This document shows positions 1-12,245 of a stretch of 64,000 nucleotides of DNA, one piece after another. The notes beneath the pieces were generated by a model, which worked only from the letters and a program-made list of their open reading frames with translations, did not search any database and was not told the origin of the DNA. This stretch comes from Helicostylum pulchrum (lineage: Eukaryota; Mucoromycota; Mucoromycetes; Mucorales; Mucoraceae): NCBI GenBank assembly GCA_025677825.1, contig JAIXMO010000017.1:186001-250000 (forward strand), given 5' to 3'. The translations under genes were made by a program, and so were the position numbers. Position 1 is the stretch's first letter, and each line of letters begins with the position of its first letter.

Positions 1-3000
1 ATTGAAGGTACTTCAAATCTAATTTCGCACTAGGAGATAAACCTTCGCCTAACAAGATAACAAGTGCCTCGGGCACATCAACAACATCTAACGAGTTATT
101 AGCGATCAAACGATGTAATTCTCTCTTGACAATAGGTTGAACAAATCTAGAATCCATTTGCACTGCCAACTTGGGTAAAACACTCCAAGCAAATCGAATC
201 ATTTCTTTCCACGATTCGTCAGTGACCATGGATCTTTCTGTAGCTCCACTAAAGCTGATGGGATTACCAGCACCTACGGTATTGAGAGGGTTGCTCCACA
301 CAGATAACTTTGCTAATTCACTTTCAATAAACAATAACAAAAGCTTATGAGCACTCTTATGTTGTCTCATCACATCGTCCTTAGTCTTGTCTTTCAAAAA
401 CATGTAGTGACCAGCAGTGATTTTTGGGTTAGCACTCTTGATAGAGCTGCATGTAACCAAGTAACTAAGCGAAGGTGCGTCAGCAACTACAGCGTTGTAA
501 AAGTCCATCATTAACTTATGCTCCATTAAAGCCAAACTCTTGCGTGCACCGTAATGCCACTTGGGAGTTTGAGAGAACCAGTTGAATGCGGCGTCGTAAA
601 CCAAAGAACGAAGCTTGTACTCGGCTAATGCCTCTAATCGAGTAGATTGAAGTACCTTCAAACCTAATCGAAGGAGAGAGAATCTAGCATATCTAGCAAG
701 TGAATGAGTACTCATCATGTCTGCATTTTGGAAAGAGTCTTGGAGTAAACGAATAAACATGTTGACTAAATGCTTACTTCTGTGACGAATAGCGTAGAAT
801 CGACTGCTCAAGAATTTAATCCAACTGATATGGGGAGTAAATAAGAAGGTGGCGATACGATGGTTGCTATCACGAATAGCCTTGTCAGATGGGGTATAAG
901 TCATCTTGCTGACAAATGGATGCTTGACATTGAGAAGAGGGGAAAATAAACCTTTACGATGACGTTGAGCCCAGCTCCACATACTCATCATTTCGATCAT
1001 CAACTTGTTCTCTACTTCAGGACGCTCAACAAGCATCCAGTTCCAAACTGTGGTACCAATATCAAGAGATTCAGGTGTAAACATAAGTGCAGGAATATGT
1101 ACCAAATGACGAATAATATCAGCATTGATACTAGGTAAAGCAATAGCAAAACCAGCAGAACGGTGCATAATACGATACAAACGGTCAACAGCGATCGTCT
1201 TGTGGTTATTGATATCCTCCGTAAGTTTCTTTAAAGTGTCAATAACCAAAGGAATTTGATCAGATAACGTATTTCCTTCGTCCGAGTCAGCAATCTGAGC
1301 ACGAAGACCAATCAAGTATTCCATACCACTGATTTCACCAGAGTAGAATTGTCTTGATCTGAAACTACCAATAAAGTTGGAAGATTCATCAGGGAAAAGA
1401 GAAGGTACTTTGGGCACAAAATCAATCGATAATTCGTTTCTTGAGGTAGTCTTTCCCATTTCAAGAGCCAAAGAGCGACCCATATGGACAACGTCTGTAA
1501 GACCATCGGGAGAAAAGCGGTTGAATTCAACAAGGTAATCTTGAAGTAAACCAGATACCTCAACGGGGGCACGAACAAGACCTATTTGAAGCCATTTACG
1601 AGCACTTTCGTACAAACGTGTACAGAGTTCTCTACGATAAGCATAAGAGTCTCCAAGTTCAATTGTTACATTAACACGTGCAGAAGTAAAATGGAAAATA
1701 GGTGAATATTCATCGCGATATTCAGCTTCGCAACCAAGCCAGGCAAGTTGAACTAATTCAAGTAATAACGTAACTAAATGGCTATCCGTGAATACTTGAG
1801 CGAAAGAAGCAACAATCTTTTCAATAGTCTTGACAGCCATAAGATGAACCTTCTTGCGTTTATGACAGCATAATTCTAAAAGAGCAGCTGTTTGTGTACG
1901 TAAATTAATATCGAGGTTTTGACTAAGAGCCTTAATAGAGGCATCCTTGATAAACGCATGAGACACACGATCAGCAATTGTTTCAAGACAGTTTACAAGT
2001 GCGCTGGTATTTACACCATCGTTCATAAAATAGCGAAGAATATAAGAGCAATCCCCAATACGGCTACGCATCATTTCAACGTGATATACACTTAACGCAA
2101 AGATAACTTGAGCGAAAGAAAAGTTCTTGATATCGTAAGCAAGAGAAGGTAAAAAGTTGGTGAGTTTTTGACGCATAGGTGCTAAACCATGATCTGCAAC
2201 GCTACTGGCACGTAAAACAGAGTTATGCTCAAGATCACTTTCAAGATAATTGGTAGTGCTTTCGATAACAAGGACTGGTGTCTTTTTAGCGATTTGTAAC
2301 ATGGCAGGGTGCCATTCACGGATCCACATAGATTCAGTGACGAAACCAAATAACACACAATGGAACCATACGTTACGGAAAAGAGCTACAGTTTCCTCAC
2401 TTGGTGAAAGGTGAGGGTTGAAATCTTCATGTTCTAACAAAGCGCCAATGACAGGTAAGAGCATACCAAGCTTGGATTGTAAAGGATACTCATGTTCCTT
2501 TTTGTTTTTAGTGATTGATCTTTGAATGGAATTACCATTGTCAATGAACAAGGTCAAAATACTGTTAAGGTACAATCGATAGTATTCTGGACGGGCTGAC
2601 AAACGTGTAGCTAAGCTTAATTGAGCAGTCAAAATCTAAGATAGATAATAGTGTTATTTTTTTTTTTACTATATATTTAAGTGGAGTTGATAAATAACTT
2701 ACAGCTGTGTTGAGTAAATTGTTTTCACTATTAAGTGCTTCACGACTGAAAGTAGAAAGCAAAGCAATGATATCACAATATGTTTCTTGAGGACTGACAA
2801 GAGCAAGGTCAACTAACTTCATAGTTAACGATGCAGTTGCTGCAGGTGATAACATTTTACGACGAAGTGCCAACATAGAGAAAGCTTGAGAGATAATCTA
2901 AAATAGTAATCGACAAGGTTAGTAATTTCCATTTTTTTTTAAAAAAAAAAATCATGTTACTCACTTGATCATCCTTCAAGTAGACAGCAATACCAACAAT

Positions 3001-5044
3001 AGCAGATAATACATTAGTAGAAACTTGTTGCTTTTGCTTTTCACTTAATTGTTCCAAGGCAGGTGCACCATGAATAGAAGATCCATTGGGTGCATTTTTG
3101 TATCCAGTATTACCAGTTTCACCCTCACTGCCAGTGTAACGTGTGATTTCGTTTAAAAGTGCATAAACAGTAGAAATAGCAGCTTGGGAAACTTGTGCTT
3201 GAGGTTTAGTCTACAGATACAAAAGAGATTAATTTAAGGTCATATCAGTTTATTTATTTTATCATACCTGAACACATTGAGCTAATCGAACGATTGCATA
3301 TTGTTGAACACTGACAGATTCTTTTAACTCTTCAGTTTGAAGCTCAAAGACGGGTGAAGGAGTAGCTAAGAATCTACAAATGGTGTTTGTCATATTTGGG
3401 TTCAAGTGAACGAAGCTATATATATATATAAAAAAAAGATTTTTTTTGGGGTTTATTTAGTATGTGTAATTTTTAATTCAGATTCATTTTAGAAAAGTGA
3501 AATTACTTACTTTACGGCAAGTAACACAGCAGCGTCCAAAGAAGCAATATGTACCCAAGAATCCGCAATATGTGGCACATTGAAAAGACATTCAGTAATA
3601 TGATCAACAAGAGAATCGTCTACTTCATGCATATATACTGACGATAAAGCAGCGACATGCTATACTACATGGTTAAAAAACAAATAAACGGCACTTTAAA
3701 TAATACGACTTACCAAACTGGTACCCATAATTTCTTGCATGTATGCATGAGGAGCCCACTTTTTACCTTCCTGTGTACTCTTTTCAGCAAATCTATGAAT
3801 ATCTTCATAGTATCCAAGACTAAGAGCGTAAACATATTTCAAACTCTTTTTTAACGACATATCCTTTTCAGTAACACTTTGAGCCTTTTTAGCAGTATCC
3901 TGCATAAGCACAGACCATGAAGATTCAATGTCCTTGGGTAAATATAATTTGGCAGATTTTTCTACCGAAACGACAATAGGTGTCTTTGTTTCGGGCGTAG
4001 GTTCAGTACGGGCGATAACTCGAGCCAAAACATTTCGCAAGACAATCAATAAATCATTAATAACTCGGTTAGAGCTAAGAGGTGCTTTATCATCTGAATA
4101 ACGAGTTAAAATGCGGCGACTATAAGCTGTTGGTTCGGCATCCTTAAGACAACTACTGATAGAAATACGAACAAGGTCCAAAGTATCGTCTCGAATCAAA
4201 GGTTGAGCGTTTTGACAAAGAGCTAATAATTGATTGGGCTTATAAAGAAATGGTGATAATTGAAGAGCCCTGGAAAGACCAGCCAAGGAAGGAAGGATGA
4301 ATGTTACAGTGAATTCAACTATATTTTATCACTACTTGTTAATATACAACTCTTTCTCTTTCTCTTTTTTTTAAAAAAACACGTACCATTTTCTGACAAA
4401 AGTTGAATAATAAATTTACCGTAATCCCACAAGGTGTTAATAATTTCGCTGTAATGTTCAGGTTGTTTATCAGCAATTTCCAAAAGACCAGCAACTAAGC
4501 TGTAGGTGATTGTATCGGAAGGAGGGGGGCCTATAATTTTTTTTTATGAGTTTCCTAATTACTAATATATGTCAATATTTACCATTCAAGATAACAGGCT
4601 TCCAATTAAAGGCAGGTAAATGTCTAACATAGGATAATAATCGAGGTAAAAGTTCCAATTGATTTTCTGGCTTAGCCTTTACTGCATAATTGACGAGAGC
4701 AGCAATTGTTTGTTGACTTCGAAGAGTCTTATGTTAAAAATAGAATTTTTAATAAGCTTTTTTTTTTTCAATTGATTTTTTTTTTATTACCATAGCGCCA
4801 AGTTCAGGGGCGTCATTTCTAGTAAGAATATCAGTTCCTTCATTGATTGGAACGACAGGGCACCTGTTGACTAGTTTTTGAATTTCGTCAGAAGTAGCTT
4901 TTGCTCGAGAATCGGCAAGCACTTCTGCTAATCCCATAAGGATCTTTGAATGCAAATCGAGATGAAGTCTAGAAAAACAGAACAAAAAAAGTATTTAGAC
5001 TAAAATATATGTAATGTTGTCATTGTAAATATTTACTCATTCAT
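1..5044 (-). CDS. STT4: Phosphatidylinositol 4-kinase Stt4/PI4K-III-alpha, 5' part (runs off the window)
   Basis: PI 4-kinase that makes PI4P at the plasma membrane with scaffold partners. Ten exons were read: 5044-5037, 4968-4791, 4727-4583, 4530-4387, 4318-3714, 3659-3511, 3415-3268, 3210-2965, 2897-2703 and 2635 to beyond base 1. All have GT..AG borders and stay in one frame for about 1484 residues. The start MNELHLDLHSK comes from an 8-nt first exon. What is visible is the alpha-helical N-terminal and middle solenoid. Family-like stretches are RVNVTIELGDSYAYRRELC, the following RAPVEVSGLLQDYL, and SMWSWAQRHRKGLFS. The PIK helical and kinase domains should lie upstream of base 1 in window coordinates, so catalytic residues cannot be checked. 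No frameshift or stop was seen in the 2.6 kb last exon. Identification rests on recalled resemblance to human PI4KA and yeast Stt4. Confidence 0.85.
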
Positions 5045-5326
5045 ATTTGCAATCTATATAGTAAAAAAAAAAAAGAAAGAAAATAAAAATAGAAAAAAAG
5101 AAGAAGAAAAGAGGAATATATAAGACTTGTATTGGCTGTGGATAATTAAATATAAAACAGCAGTTGTAGGACAAGGTTCAAGTTTGCCTTATTTTAATAT
5201 CATCTTTTTTACCCAAATTTAGTAATCTAAACGTGCTTAAAATCTTCAAAATGCCTATTTAACATTACTCTTTCCTTCACATGGATAGATACAACGAGAA
5301 AACGTGTGTTTTCCATAATAATTTAT

Positions 5327-6925
5327 TTAGGTTAAAATCATTTTCATATTCTCATAGTACATTAACATTGGGTTTTCACCACTCTTTGTTGTAGTACGTT
5401 CGACATCACCATACCTTTCACAGAATTCACGGTGAGTTAATACTTTTACGGTTTTATCGTTACCAGCTCTGGATCCACGACAAACTAAAAGGTACAAGTC
5501 TCGTAATAATTCAAAGTTGGTTGGGAAGAAAATATCGAACCAGCCTGGTTGTACCATATATGTTGAACAAGGTACCATTGTACCTCTATAACGAGTTTGA
5601 ACAACAGGTGCATCAACACCTTCTACCGAATCGGGTAATTCTGAGAAATCAGAAAGTACAAGTCTGTGTTGAGGGAAATGTGTCTTTAAGGTTTCGAGTA
5701 ACATGAACAATTTAGTTGGGATAAATTCTGGGGATGTCATATTAGGCGCTAACGGTAACGATTGTAAACATTTCAACCAAAGTTGTCTAGATAATACTGG
5801 TGATCTATATCTAGTTTGATCCCTCATGGCAAGATATCTACTAATTAATGCGTCGTTTCCTACGGGTTCATATACTTCTGTATAATCTCCTTTAGCATCC
5901 GTGCTCACTAATGCTTGATAAGGTCTTAATGTTTCCAAGTCATACCGAATCAAATCATGTGCAAAATTATCCTGTTTATAACATATATTTAGTATTTGAT
6001 TAATAAATATATATGTACACATACTAATCAAACTTACAATAACTTCCATTCCTAAAAAGAAACATTGATCAGGCACATGAATATCCCAATCAAAGATACT
6101 CTTATTGATAATCTTTACACATTTGTGTTGATCTTTTGCTTCTTTTACATCTTGTCTTTGAGATTGTCTTTCTGCTAATTTCCCTGAAATTTCAATGATA
6201 TTATACTGTGTTCTCTTATAAACTGCAGGTTCATTTTGTTGGATATAATCAAGAATATTCATCATCAATGTACCATTACCAGCACCCATTTCATAAATAA
6301 TTAAATCTTTATGAGGGAATAAGTTCAATTTATATTCTGATACTAAATATTTAGCAATAGCATAACCATACCAAGGCTATTCATTATAAGTATTACTTTC
6401 GTCTACTTTTTTTTTTTTTTTTTTTTTTTTTTGCTTACTAACCTTGAATAATTCTGTAGGTGTATGCCAAACTTGTCTCGCTACCTCATCAACTTCGTCT
6501 GCTTCACCTTCAATATCTTTATACAATTGACCCAAAATATTCATGAATTCTAAGTGATCGCTCATATTATTAAATTCAAAATCTGTTTCCGGTGAAAAAA
6601 TGACAGCTTGTTTTGAAAAGTATCCGTAATTAGGATTATAAAGTGAATCGTCAATGAAATCACGCACCAACATTTTATTACGTGTAGGTGGTGCTTTGCA
6701 TTTAGCCGTATCATAAGCAGTTTGACGTGGGTAATTGCGTCGAGCTTTCTCTTCCTTTTGTTCCTCATCAGTTGGTGAAAAAAAAGGTGAAAAAATACCA
6801 GGTCGTGTTTCTGCGGTTTTGGTATGTTGTAAACGAGCAATTACAGGTTTAAAAGAGTTGGTTGATCGTACTAAAGATAAGCACTGTCCGCTGGCTTTCA
6901 CCAGGTGATTTCGCACTCTCAGCAT
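5327..6925 (-). CDS. Mitochondrial NDUFAF7/MidA-type protein arginine methyltransferase (complex I assembly)
   Basis: SAM-dependent methyltransferase of the NDUFAF7 (DUF185) family. In animals it dimethylates an arginine of the 49-kDa subunit early in complex I assembly in the mitochondrial matrix. Three exons (6925-6443, 6376-6038, 5971-5327) give 488 residues, a usual length. The N-terminus is rich in R/K/S with almost no acid, fitting a mitochondrial presequence. The SAM-binding glycine loop EMGAGNGTLM follows, then ISGKLAERQ. The family signature EVIDNFAHD is rebuilt exactly across the intron 2 junction. Intron 1 contains a poly-T run next to its donor. STT4 lies 283 bp downstream in the same orientation. 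A Mucorales fungus retaining complex I would need this protein. Confidence is high on family, lower on the exact substrate. Confidence 0.88.
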
Positions 6926-7951
6926 GATGGAATACAGAGAACTGTTATTTTTGTTATTTTGTTTTTTTCGCCCTGGGGTAAATTCCTCGCTTCGAAATCA
7001 TAAGCCAATGAAAGTTCTACATTTTTATCCTGAAATTATACTACTCTTTTATTCTCTTAGTTAATCACTTATGTAGCAAACCTCTCGCGCTTGTTATCTG
7101 CTACATATCCATACTGCAATTTAATATAATCCGTAGACTCTAATTATTCCAGGCAAAAAGTTTCCGTAGAATCATCTATTGACAAGCTTTACATTATAAA
7201 AAAGTACGTGACATACGAAACTTCGGATTTTTTGTGGCTGACATGTCTATATTTATTTTAGTTGAATGATTTCTACAACAGGTTTCGAATAAAGAATCAT
7301 CTATCCAGGATAAACTATTTGTTATCTCATTACAGTTGTTACTGAAAAAAAATATAGATTTTCAAGAAGATATGATACTTGCTAGTTATTTACACATTAT
7401 ATGTGCTATAAGGTGAAAACATCTACTGATTCCAATTTGCAATATCCAATTTGCTTTTTTTGTTACGCGCTCTATTTGTTTTGAATTTCTTGCATGAAAG
7501 CAAGTGTACGTAAAAATGATGAAATAGATTACATGAGTAAAAGTGACCATTTTATCAGCCTAAGCTGTATTTATTCTATATTTTTTTTTTGAATAGATAA
7601 ATCACTTTTCTTCCTCTTTTTTTAAACAATGCATACCACCCGTAAGTATTTTACATGTATACTTTTTTAAAAGAGCTTATATCATATACTCATTTATTAT
7701 TCTGCACTGAAAAAAGTAGGTTATAATAATGTAGTGGATCTCATGGACTTGTGCTATCTTATGTCCAGCGGTTGCTTTAGGAAAAACCGTGTCCTTTTGT
7801 ACGGAAATAAAAAAAATAAAAAAATTTAGGATAAAGGTACGTGTACCCCACCAAAAATGCCACGGATTTGCTTTTTATCTCATTCTAATCCGCGTATTTT
7901 TTTCTTCTAAATCTAGAAACCAACCCGTATGTATGGAATGGAGGCCTAATT
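6926..7951. other. Intergenic, start of the 12.5 kb gene desert
   Basis: AT-rich sequence upstream of the methyltransferase gene. No open frame with protein-like composition was found. It holds a 26-bp string at 7853-7878 that recurs at 14660-14685, shortly before the relic that follows. Confidence 0.5.
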
Positions 7952-8578
7952 TGTAGACAATATTGTACAAGATATTGTTCAATACTGTGACAAGTTTAAG
8001 AAGTTCATTCAAGGACAAAAGAATCGCCTCAAGATTGTAGGGTACGCCCGAAAATCACCAGGCGAGAAAGATAAAGAAAGGAGAGCGAGGTTGTTAAGAA
8101 CGATGATTGACAAGTTGAGGAGTCGATCTTTAATAGACAAGGCTTTCGTCCCACAATATTAATAAATTAGATATCAATGACGATGTCTTTGACGGAGCTG
8201 ATGGCTTCACAAGAGGTAATACACAATGCATGTTAAAGATAAATTTGAATTAATATGATGTTCTGCTTTTTAGATCTTCTGAAGTTTCTGAACTTTTCCG
8301 AAAAGCAAGTAATTCTGGTTACTTTGGATTACGCTGGTCTCTCGACAAATATTGAAGATCTAAAGGAATTTTTAAGGTAAATAGTAAATAAGTATTGAAT
8401 TAGGCGATATATTATTAATCGATGTCTTAGAAATCACGAAAACGTCAAGACAATTGTAGTTGATAGGTTTCCTATCAAAGCTAAAATGGAGGTTTTTGAG
8501 AGAGAAGCTTTACTTCTTGATGGAGACACTATAAACAAATTCGATTGTAGAAGGAGGCCAGTACAAAGATCTTTATAG
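7952..8578 (+). pseudogene. Relic of the GYARKSP family (serine-recombinase-like fold), frameshifted
   Basis: Three coding stretches with clean splice sites: 7952-8215, 8274-8376 and 8431-8578 (introns 8216-8273 and 8377-8430, stop TAG). Exon 1 carries LKIVGYARKSPGEKD and a charged helix. Exon 2 carries VILVTLDYAGLSTNIEDL. Exon 3 carries KTIVVDRFP and ends in RRRPVQRSL. The layout resembles the N-terminal catalytic domain of resolvase-type serine recombinases: a first strand with Y-A-R-x-S, then a strand and helix normally written LDRLGRD, then a third strand. Here the LDRLGRD arginines are replaced (LDYAGLS). Near 8147-8162 the frame must shift to join the halves of exon 1, and a stop precedes the first usable codon, so this copy looks dead. 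A second partial copy lies at 49323-49619. The recombinase link is inference from pattern only; otherwise the family is unknown to me. Confidence 0.6.
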
Positions 8579-10067
8579 ATATTTAATAAATACCTTCTTG
8601 AGTCTTTGACCTCTATTTTTTCATGATATCACGAACTGCAGTTTTTCTTTACTTACAATATGATCTAATCTGAGATTTAATGATGCAATAGATAAGCAAA
8701 GAAAACAAAGATAGAAGTTGTTATATACGGGAAAACAGTTGTTGAGTAATTATTTCAAAACGATAATTGGATTGAGAATAAATAGCGGGAAAGAAGCAAA
8801 TCAAGGCATATGAATCACTTTTACTTGTCCTATAGCTCTAAAAAAGCTATAAAAGAACAGACCTTTTGGGAATTCAATAAAGAAGCATCTTATTTTCGGA
8901 CCTGTCAACTTTACAGTCTTACTCGTACGTTTTAACTTATACCGAATCTAACAGAAGTGAGCCTCTTGTTCTCGTTTATTAGAGTAAAATGTGAGAGCTC
9001 ATAGTATATACTACGAAAAAAAATCGGTGTTTTTAAGTGTTTTAAAGTGACAAAAAACACCTAAAAACACCTAAAAAAAAAGGTACTCTTTACCGTGCAC
9101 AAAGTGACATGGAAACCACCAAAGGCCACCTAAAGTCACTTCAAAATCACTTTCTCCTGCTTACTTTAAAACCACTTTAAATCATTTTAAACCGCTCTAA
9201 TCGCTTTATTTTGTGTTATAATAAACTCTCACTTTTATTATTGCCGTTTATGCTGTTAAGCACAGTGAATATACGCAAATGTATAATATCTCCTTTGAAA
9301 ATGGCTATATTTCGATTGAACTTACCTTTTTTCTAAACAAACATGAGCCTTGGAGTCTAACGACTTTCCTAATTAGCAGTTGTGTTGTAAATTTTGTTAG
9401 TAAAGATCACAGTACGTTTATACGGTTTACTTACTTTAATTTGGGCGTCTATTACATTAAGATGTCATTTTGGTAGTATAGTAGCATTCTCTAATATAAT
9501 ATCGTGATTAGTACCGTAATAGCCACAGTTCGAATCATAAACAAACTTAACAAATCTACCATTAATTTTAAAGGTTTTGAGAAAAACTGACAGTTTGCAA
9601 TATACAAGCTATCCCAAAAAGATTAATTGACTGATTGGTAACTAGAAATAAAAAGTATAATAGTCAAAAAAGCGTAAGTTAATAGTGCATTTACCTTTTT
9701 AACATTAATTGCTAAGCTCAATCCCTGAAAGTAAGTGTTTTTTTTTTAAAAAAAAAAGGCTGACAAAATAAGCATGGTTTATTAGCAACATGTTGGAAGA
9801 CACAGTGCTGTATAAGAGCAGTTCTCGGGTACATACTCATTCTTTTTGACTAAGCTTCTGATTTTTTTTTATTGAACAAGATATTAAAGAGAAAGAAAAG
9901 GAAATTTTTATTTATCGTCGTTTTTTTCCTCTGCTATCTCTACTTCTCTACAGATTCTTAATTTTTGCACTGTTGGTGTTTTTCATATAAAGCGTTACAC
10001 CAGTAAAGGGGAAAAAAGGTGCCGTCAAAATCGAACAAATTCATGTATCAATAAAACGAAAAGAGAC
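8579..10067. other. Intergenic; contains a long hairpin at 9026-9071
   Basis: No convincing gene. A 65-codon open frame at 9279-9476 has no homology I recognise and ordinary AT-rich composition. The clearest structure is a near-perfect inverted repeat, 9026-9043 against 9053-9071, with about 18 paired bases, one mismatch and a loop of roughly 9 nt. It is followed by more short AGTGAC/GTCACT mirror pairs to about 9160. Confidence 0.5.
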
Positions 10068-10830
10068 CTACTTTTTTAAAAAGGGGGTTTTATTGTTTCA
10101 TAAATAACAAAGAGCAATCCTAGATTATGCAGACTGCATTGTCTAATAATAAATGGATCATTTTGTTCCTGGTAAACTAATATCTTTGGTACCTTTTTAT
10201 ACAAACCGTCCTTTAATCTATAAATGGGATATTTAATATAATGGTTTTACACAGAATAGTATAAAACAAATGTATGATTCCAGTAGAAATCAGTTTTTTT
10301 TTTCGCTTAAGAACCAAGAAAAAAAAACACGCACACAACCTCATTTAACAACAACGAATATAATGATTACAGGTAGTAGCAATTCAATAATATCGTATAG
10401 TCATTGACATTACGGGTACAAACTGTTGTTTTTGAAGCCATCTTATCTATATCCACATTCAAGAAGAAAAACTGGAAAGGTACATGACTATAGTATAAAT
10501 TTTATTAAAGTGTACGATTTTATCTATTGAACTATATCTAGTTTAGGCATCTCAATCAATTTACATAAAGATGAAAAGTAAATTCTACATCTTTACACCT
10601 CTCCAAAATGTCTAGTTTGCAAAGGAAAAGATTGAAGATTAAATTGTTTACAAAAAGTGATTTACATTTTTTTTTAGTCAGTCGATTTCTGCAGAGATAC
10701 GGATCAAACTTGCCATGATACCGAATTGTCGATGCGGAAACTATGTTTACAGATTATAAACCTTAAATTACTTTTCTTTATCCCCTTTTAATTAACCGTA
10801 GTCGTATTATTTTCTTCACTTTGGAATAAA
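10068..10830 (+). repeat. Dispersed repeat R1, copy a (inverted partner at 31547-32347)
   Basis: About 760 bp matching 31547-32347 in reverse orientation, with scattered substitutions and indels, mostly in homopolymers. Shared landmarks include the cctagattatgcagactgca segment, gatccatttattattg (reversed here), ctttccag and the accgaattgtcg segment. Similarity begins abruptly near 10068 and stops near 10830. No terminal inverted repeats or flanking duplication were found. In copy b the far end overlaps the end of a transposase-like reading frame, so R1 is probably a fragment or deletion derivative of that DNA transposon. Confidence 0.8.
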
Positions 10831-10913
10831 AAAAAAAGCTGTGATATTAAATCCAGGCAGGGCATTTTTTTTGCAGGCACAAAAAAAAGAAAGGCTCCGC
10901 TACTGATTTTTCA

Positions 10914-10970
10914 TTTTTTAACCTTTTTTAACCTTTTTTAACCTTTTTTAACCTTTTTTTAACCCTTTTT
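10914..10970. repeat. Short tandem repeat, about 10-bp unit
   Basis: Five head-to-tail copies of ttttttaacc (the last slightly longer). Simple sequence, no evident function. Confidence 0.9.
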
Positions 10971-11546
10971 CTCTTCATGTCTTCTGATTTCTACATGTAC
11001 AATACACATTGCTGTTTTCTCTGAAATTCGACTGCTAGACACTGCCTAATATGCCTAATGTTGCTCATGGCGATATTTTGAAACCAGACATTCAGTTTGG
11101 TGGCGGGTATTGTAATAGCTTATTGTGTTACAAAATGCTTTTGACACAAATATGATCGCTTTTATTTGACAGATGAATGTTGTCAGGTACAAATGTAAGT
11201 TTGCATAAACACTTCTAAAAACATTCAAGTAAACCCTATTTTAACCTTCACTTCTTGTCATTTCACTTTTATTAGCTTTAATGTTAATCATTTTAAAACA
11301 TTAAGCATCTAAAGAGGTTTTTTCTTCTGTAATGAACCAAACCCTGAGTACAATGAGCTAAAAAAAAAAAAGCTTTTTAGTTTTCTGAGCTAATAAGTAT
11401 AATGCTTTTTAAGATGCTTCTTCCAAGTACTGTATCTTTTTGTATCGTGGTGATTGTTCCTTTTATTAAAAGGCAAAAATTTAAACTGCTTTACTTATAA
11501 ATATTTAAACCTAATCATAATGTCTATTTATAGCGGTAAATGCTGG

Positions 11547-11547
<1 letters not shown>

Positions 11548-11588
<41 letters not shown>

Positions 11589-11616
11589 AGTTGTTGCAGT
11601 TGTTGCAGTTGTTGTT
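11548..11616. repeat. (GCT)13 microsatellite followed by three GCAGTTGTT units
   Basis: Thirteen GCT triplets (11548-11586), then three GCAGTTGTT nonamers and one GTT. In the forward frame this reads poly-Ala followed by Ala-Val-Val repeats. It sits between a plausible acceptor (TATAG at 11530-11534) and a plausible donor (GTAAAT near 11636), so it could be part of an exon. No surrounding gene could be assembled without a stop. Confidence 0.85.
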
Positions 11617-11639
11617 AATATGACAGGAAAGAATGGTAA

Positions 11640-12237
11640 ATGGGATTTTTATTTATTTTGCTTCTAAACTGATTCTAATCCATTCCTTTTTTTTTTTTTT
11701 ATTTCTCTAGAATATAATTTCTTTCTCCTCCCTTTGAAACACTGCTATTTATAATTGTACTGGTTTTTGAAAGCAACAGGACATAACGGTTGCTAAAGTG
11801 GTTTTGACAAGCTGTTTGTCTCCTTCTTCCCTCCTCGTTTACGAGCGGTTAATGCAGACTTTCCCACCTGGTTGAAACGGCATCCACAACCATGCGGATA
11901 TCGCTAAGTGTTGTAGTTGGAGGTATTCAGTCTTCTGATAAAAAAAAACTTTAGCAGCTTGACTCGTTCTTTTGGTGGACATTGTCAGTATTTGTTGTTG
12001 CTAATATGATGGTAAGTGATTTTTTATTTTATTTTTGCTTCTAAACTGATTCTAACCCATTTAGAAATACCGCTATTTGTAGTTTTACTGGCTTTTGAAA
12101 GCAAAAAGGACAGAACGGTTGCTAAAGTGGTTTTTTGACGAGCTGTTTATCTCCTTCTCCCCTGCCTCGTTTACGAGCGGTTCGTGCAGTTTAACCTGCG
12201 TGTAATGACACACCAACCATGCGGATATCGTAAGGAG
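11640..12237. repeat. Imperfect tandem duplication, two copies about 370 bp apart
   Basis: Copy 1 is roughly 11640-11910 and copy 2 roughly 12013-12237. They share, in order, gcttctaaactgattctaa, gcttttgaaagcaa, cggttgctaaagtggtttt, ctcgtttacgagcggtt and ccatgcggatatcg. Each copy contains the perfect palindrome ctcgtttacgag. Divergence and small indels show the duplication is not recent. No protein reading is open across either copy. Confidence 0.75.
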
Positions 12238-12245
12238 ATTGGATT

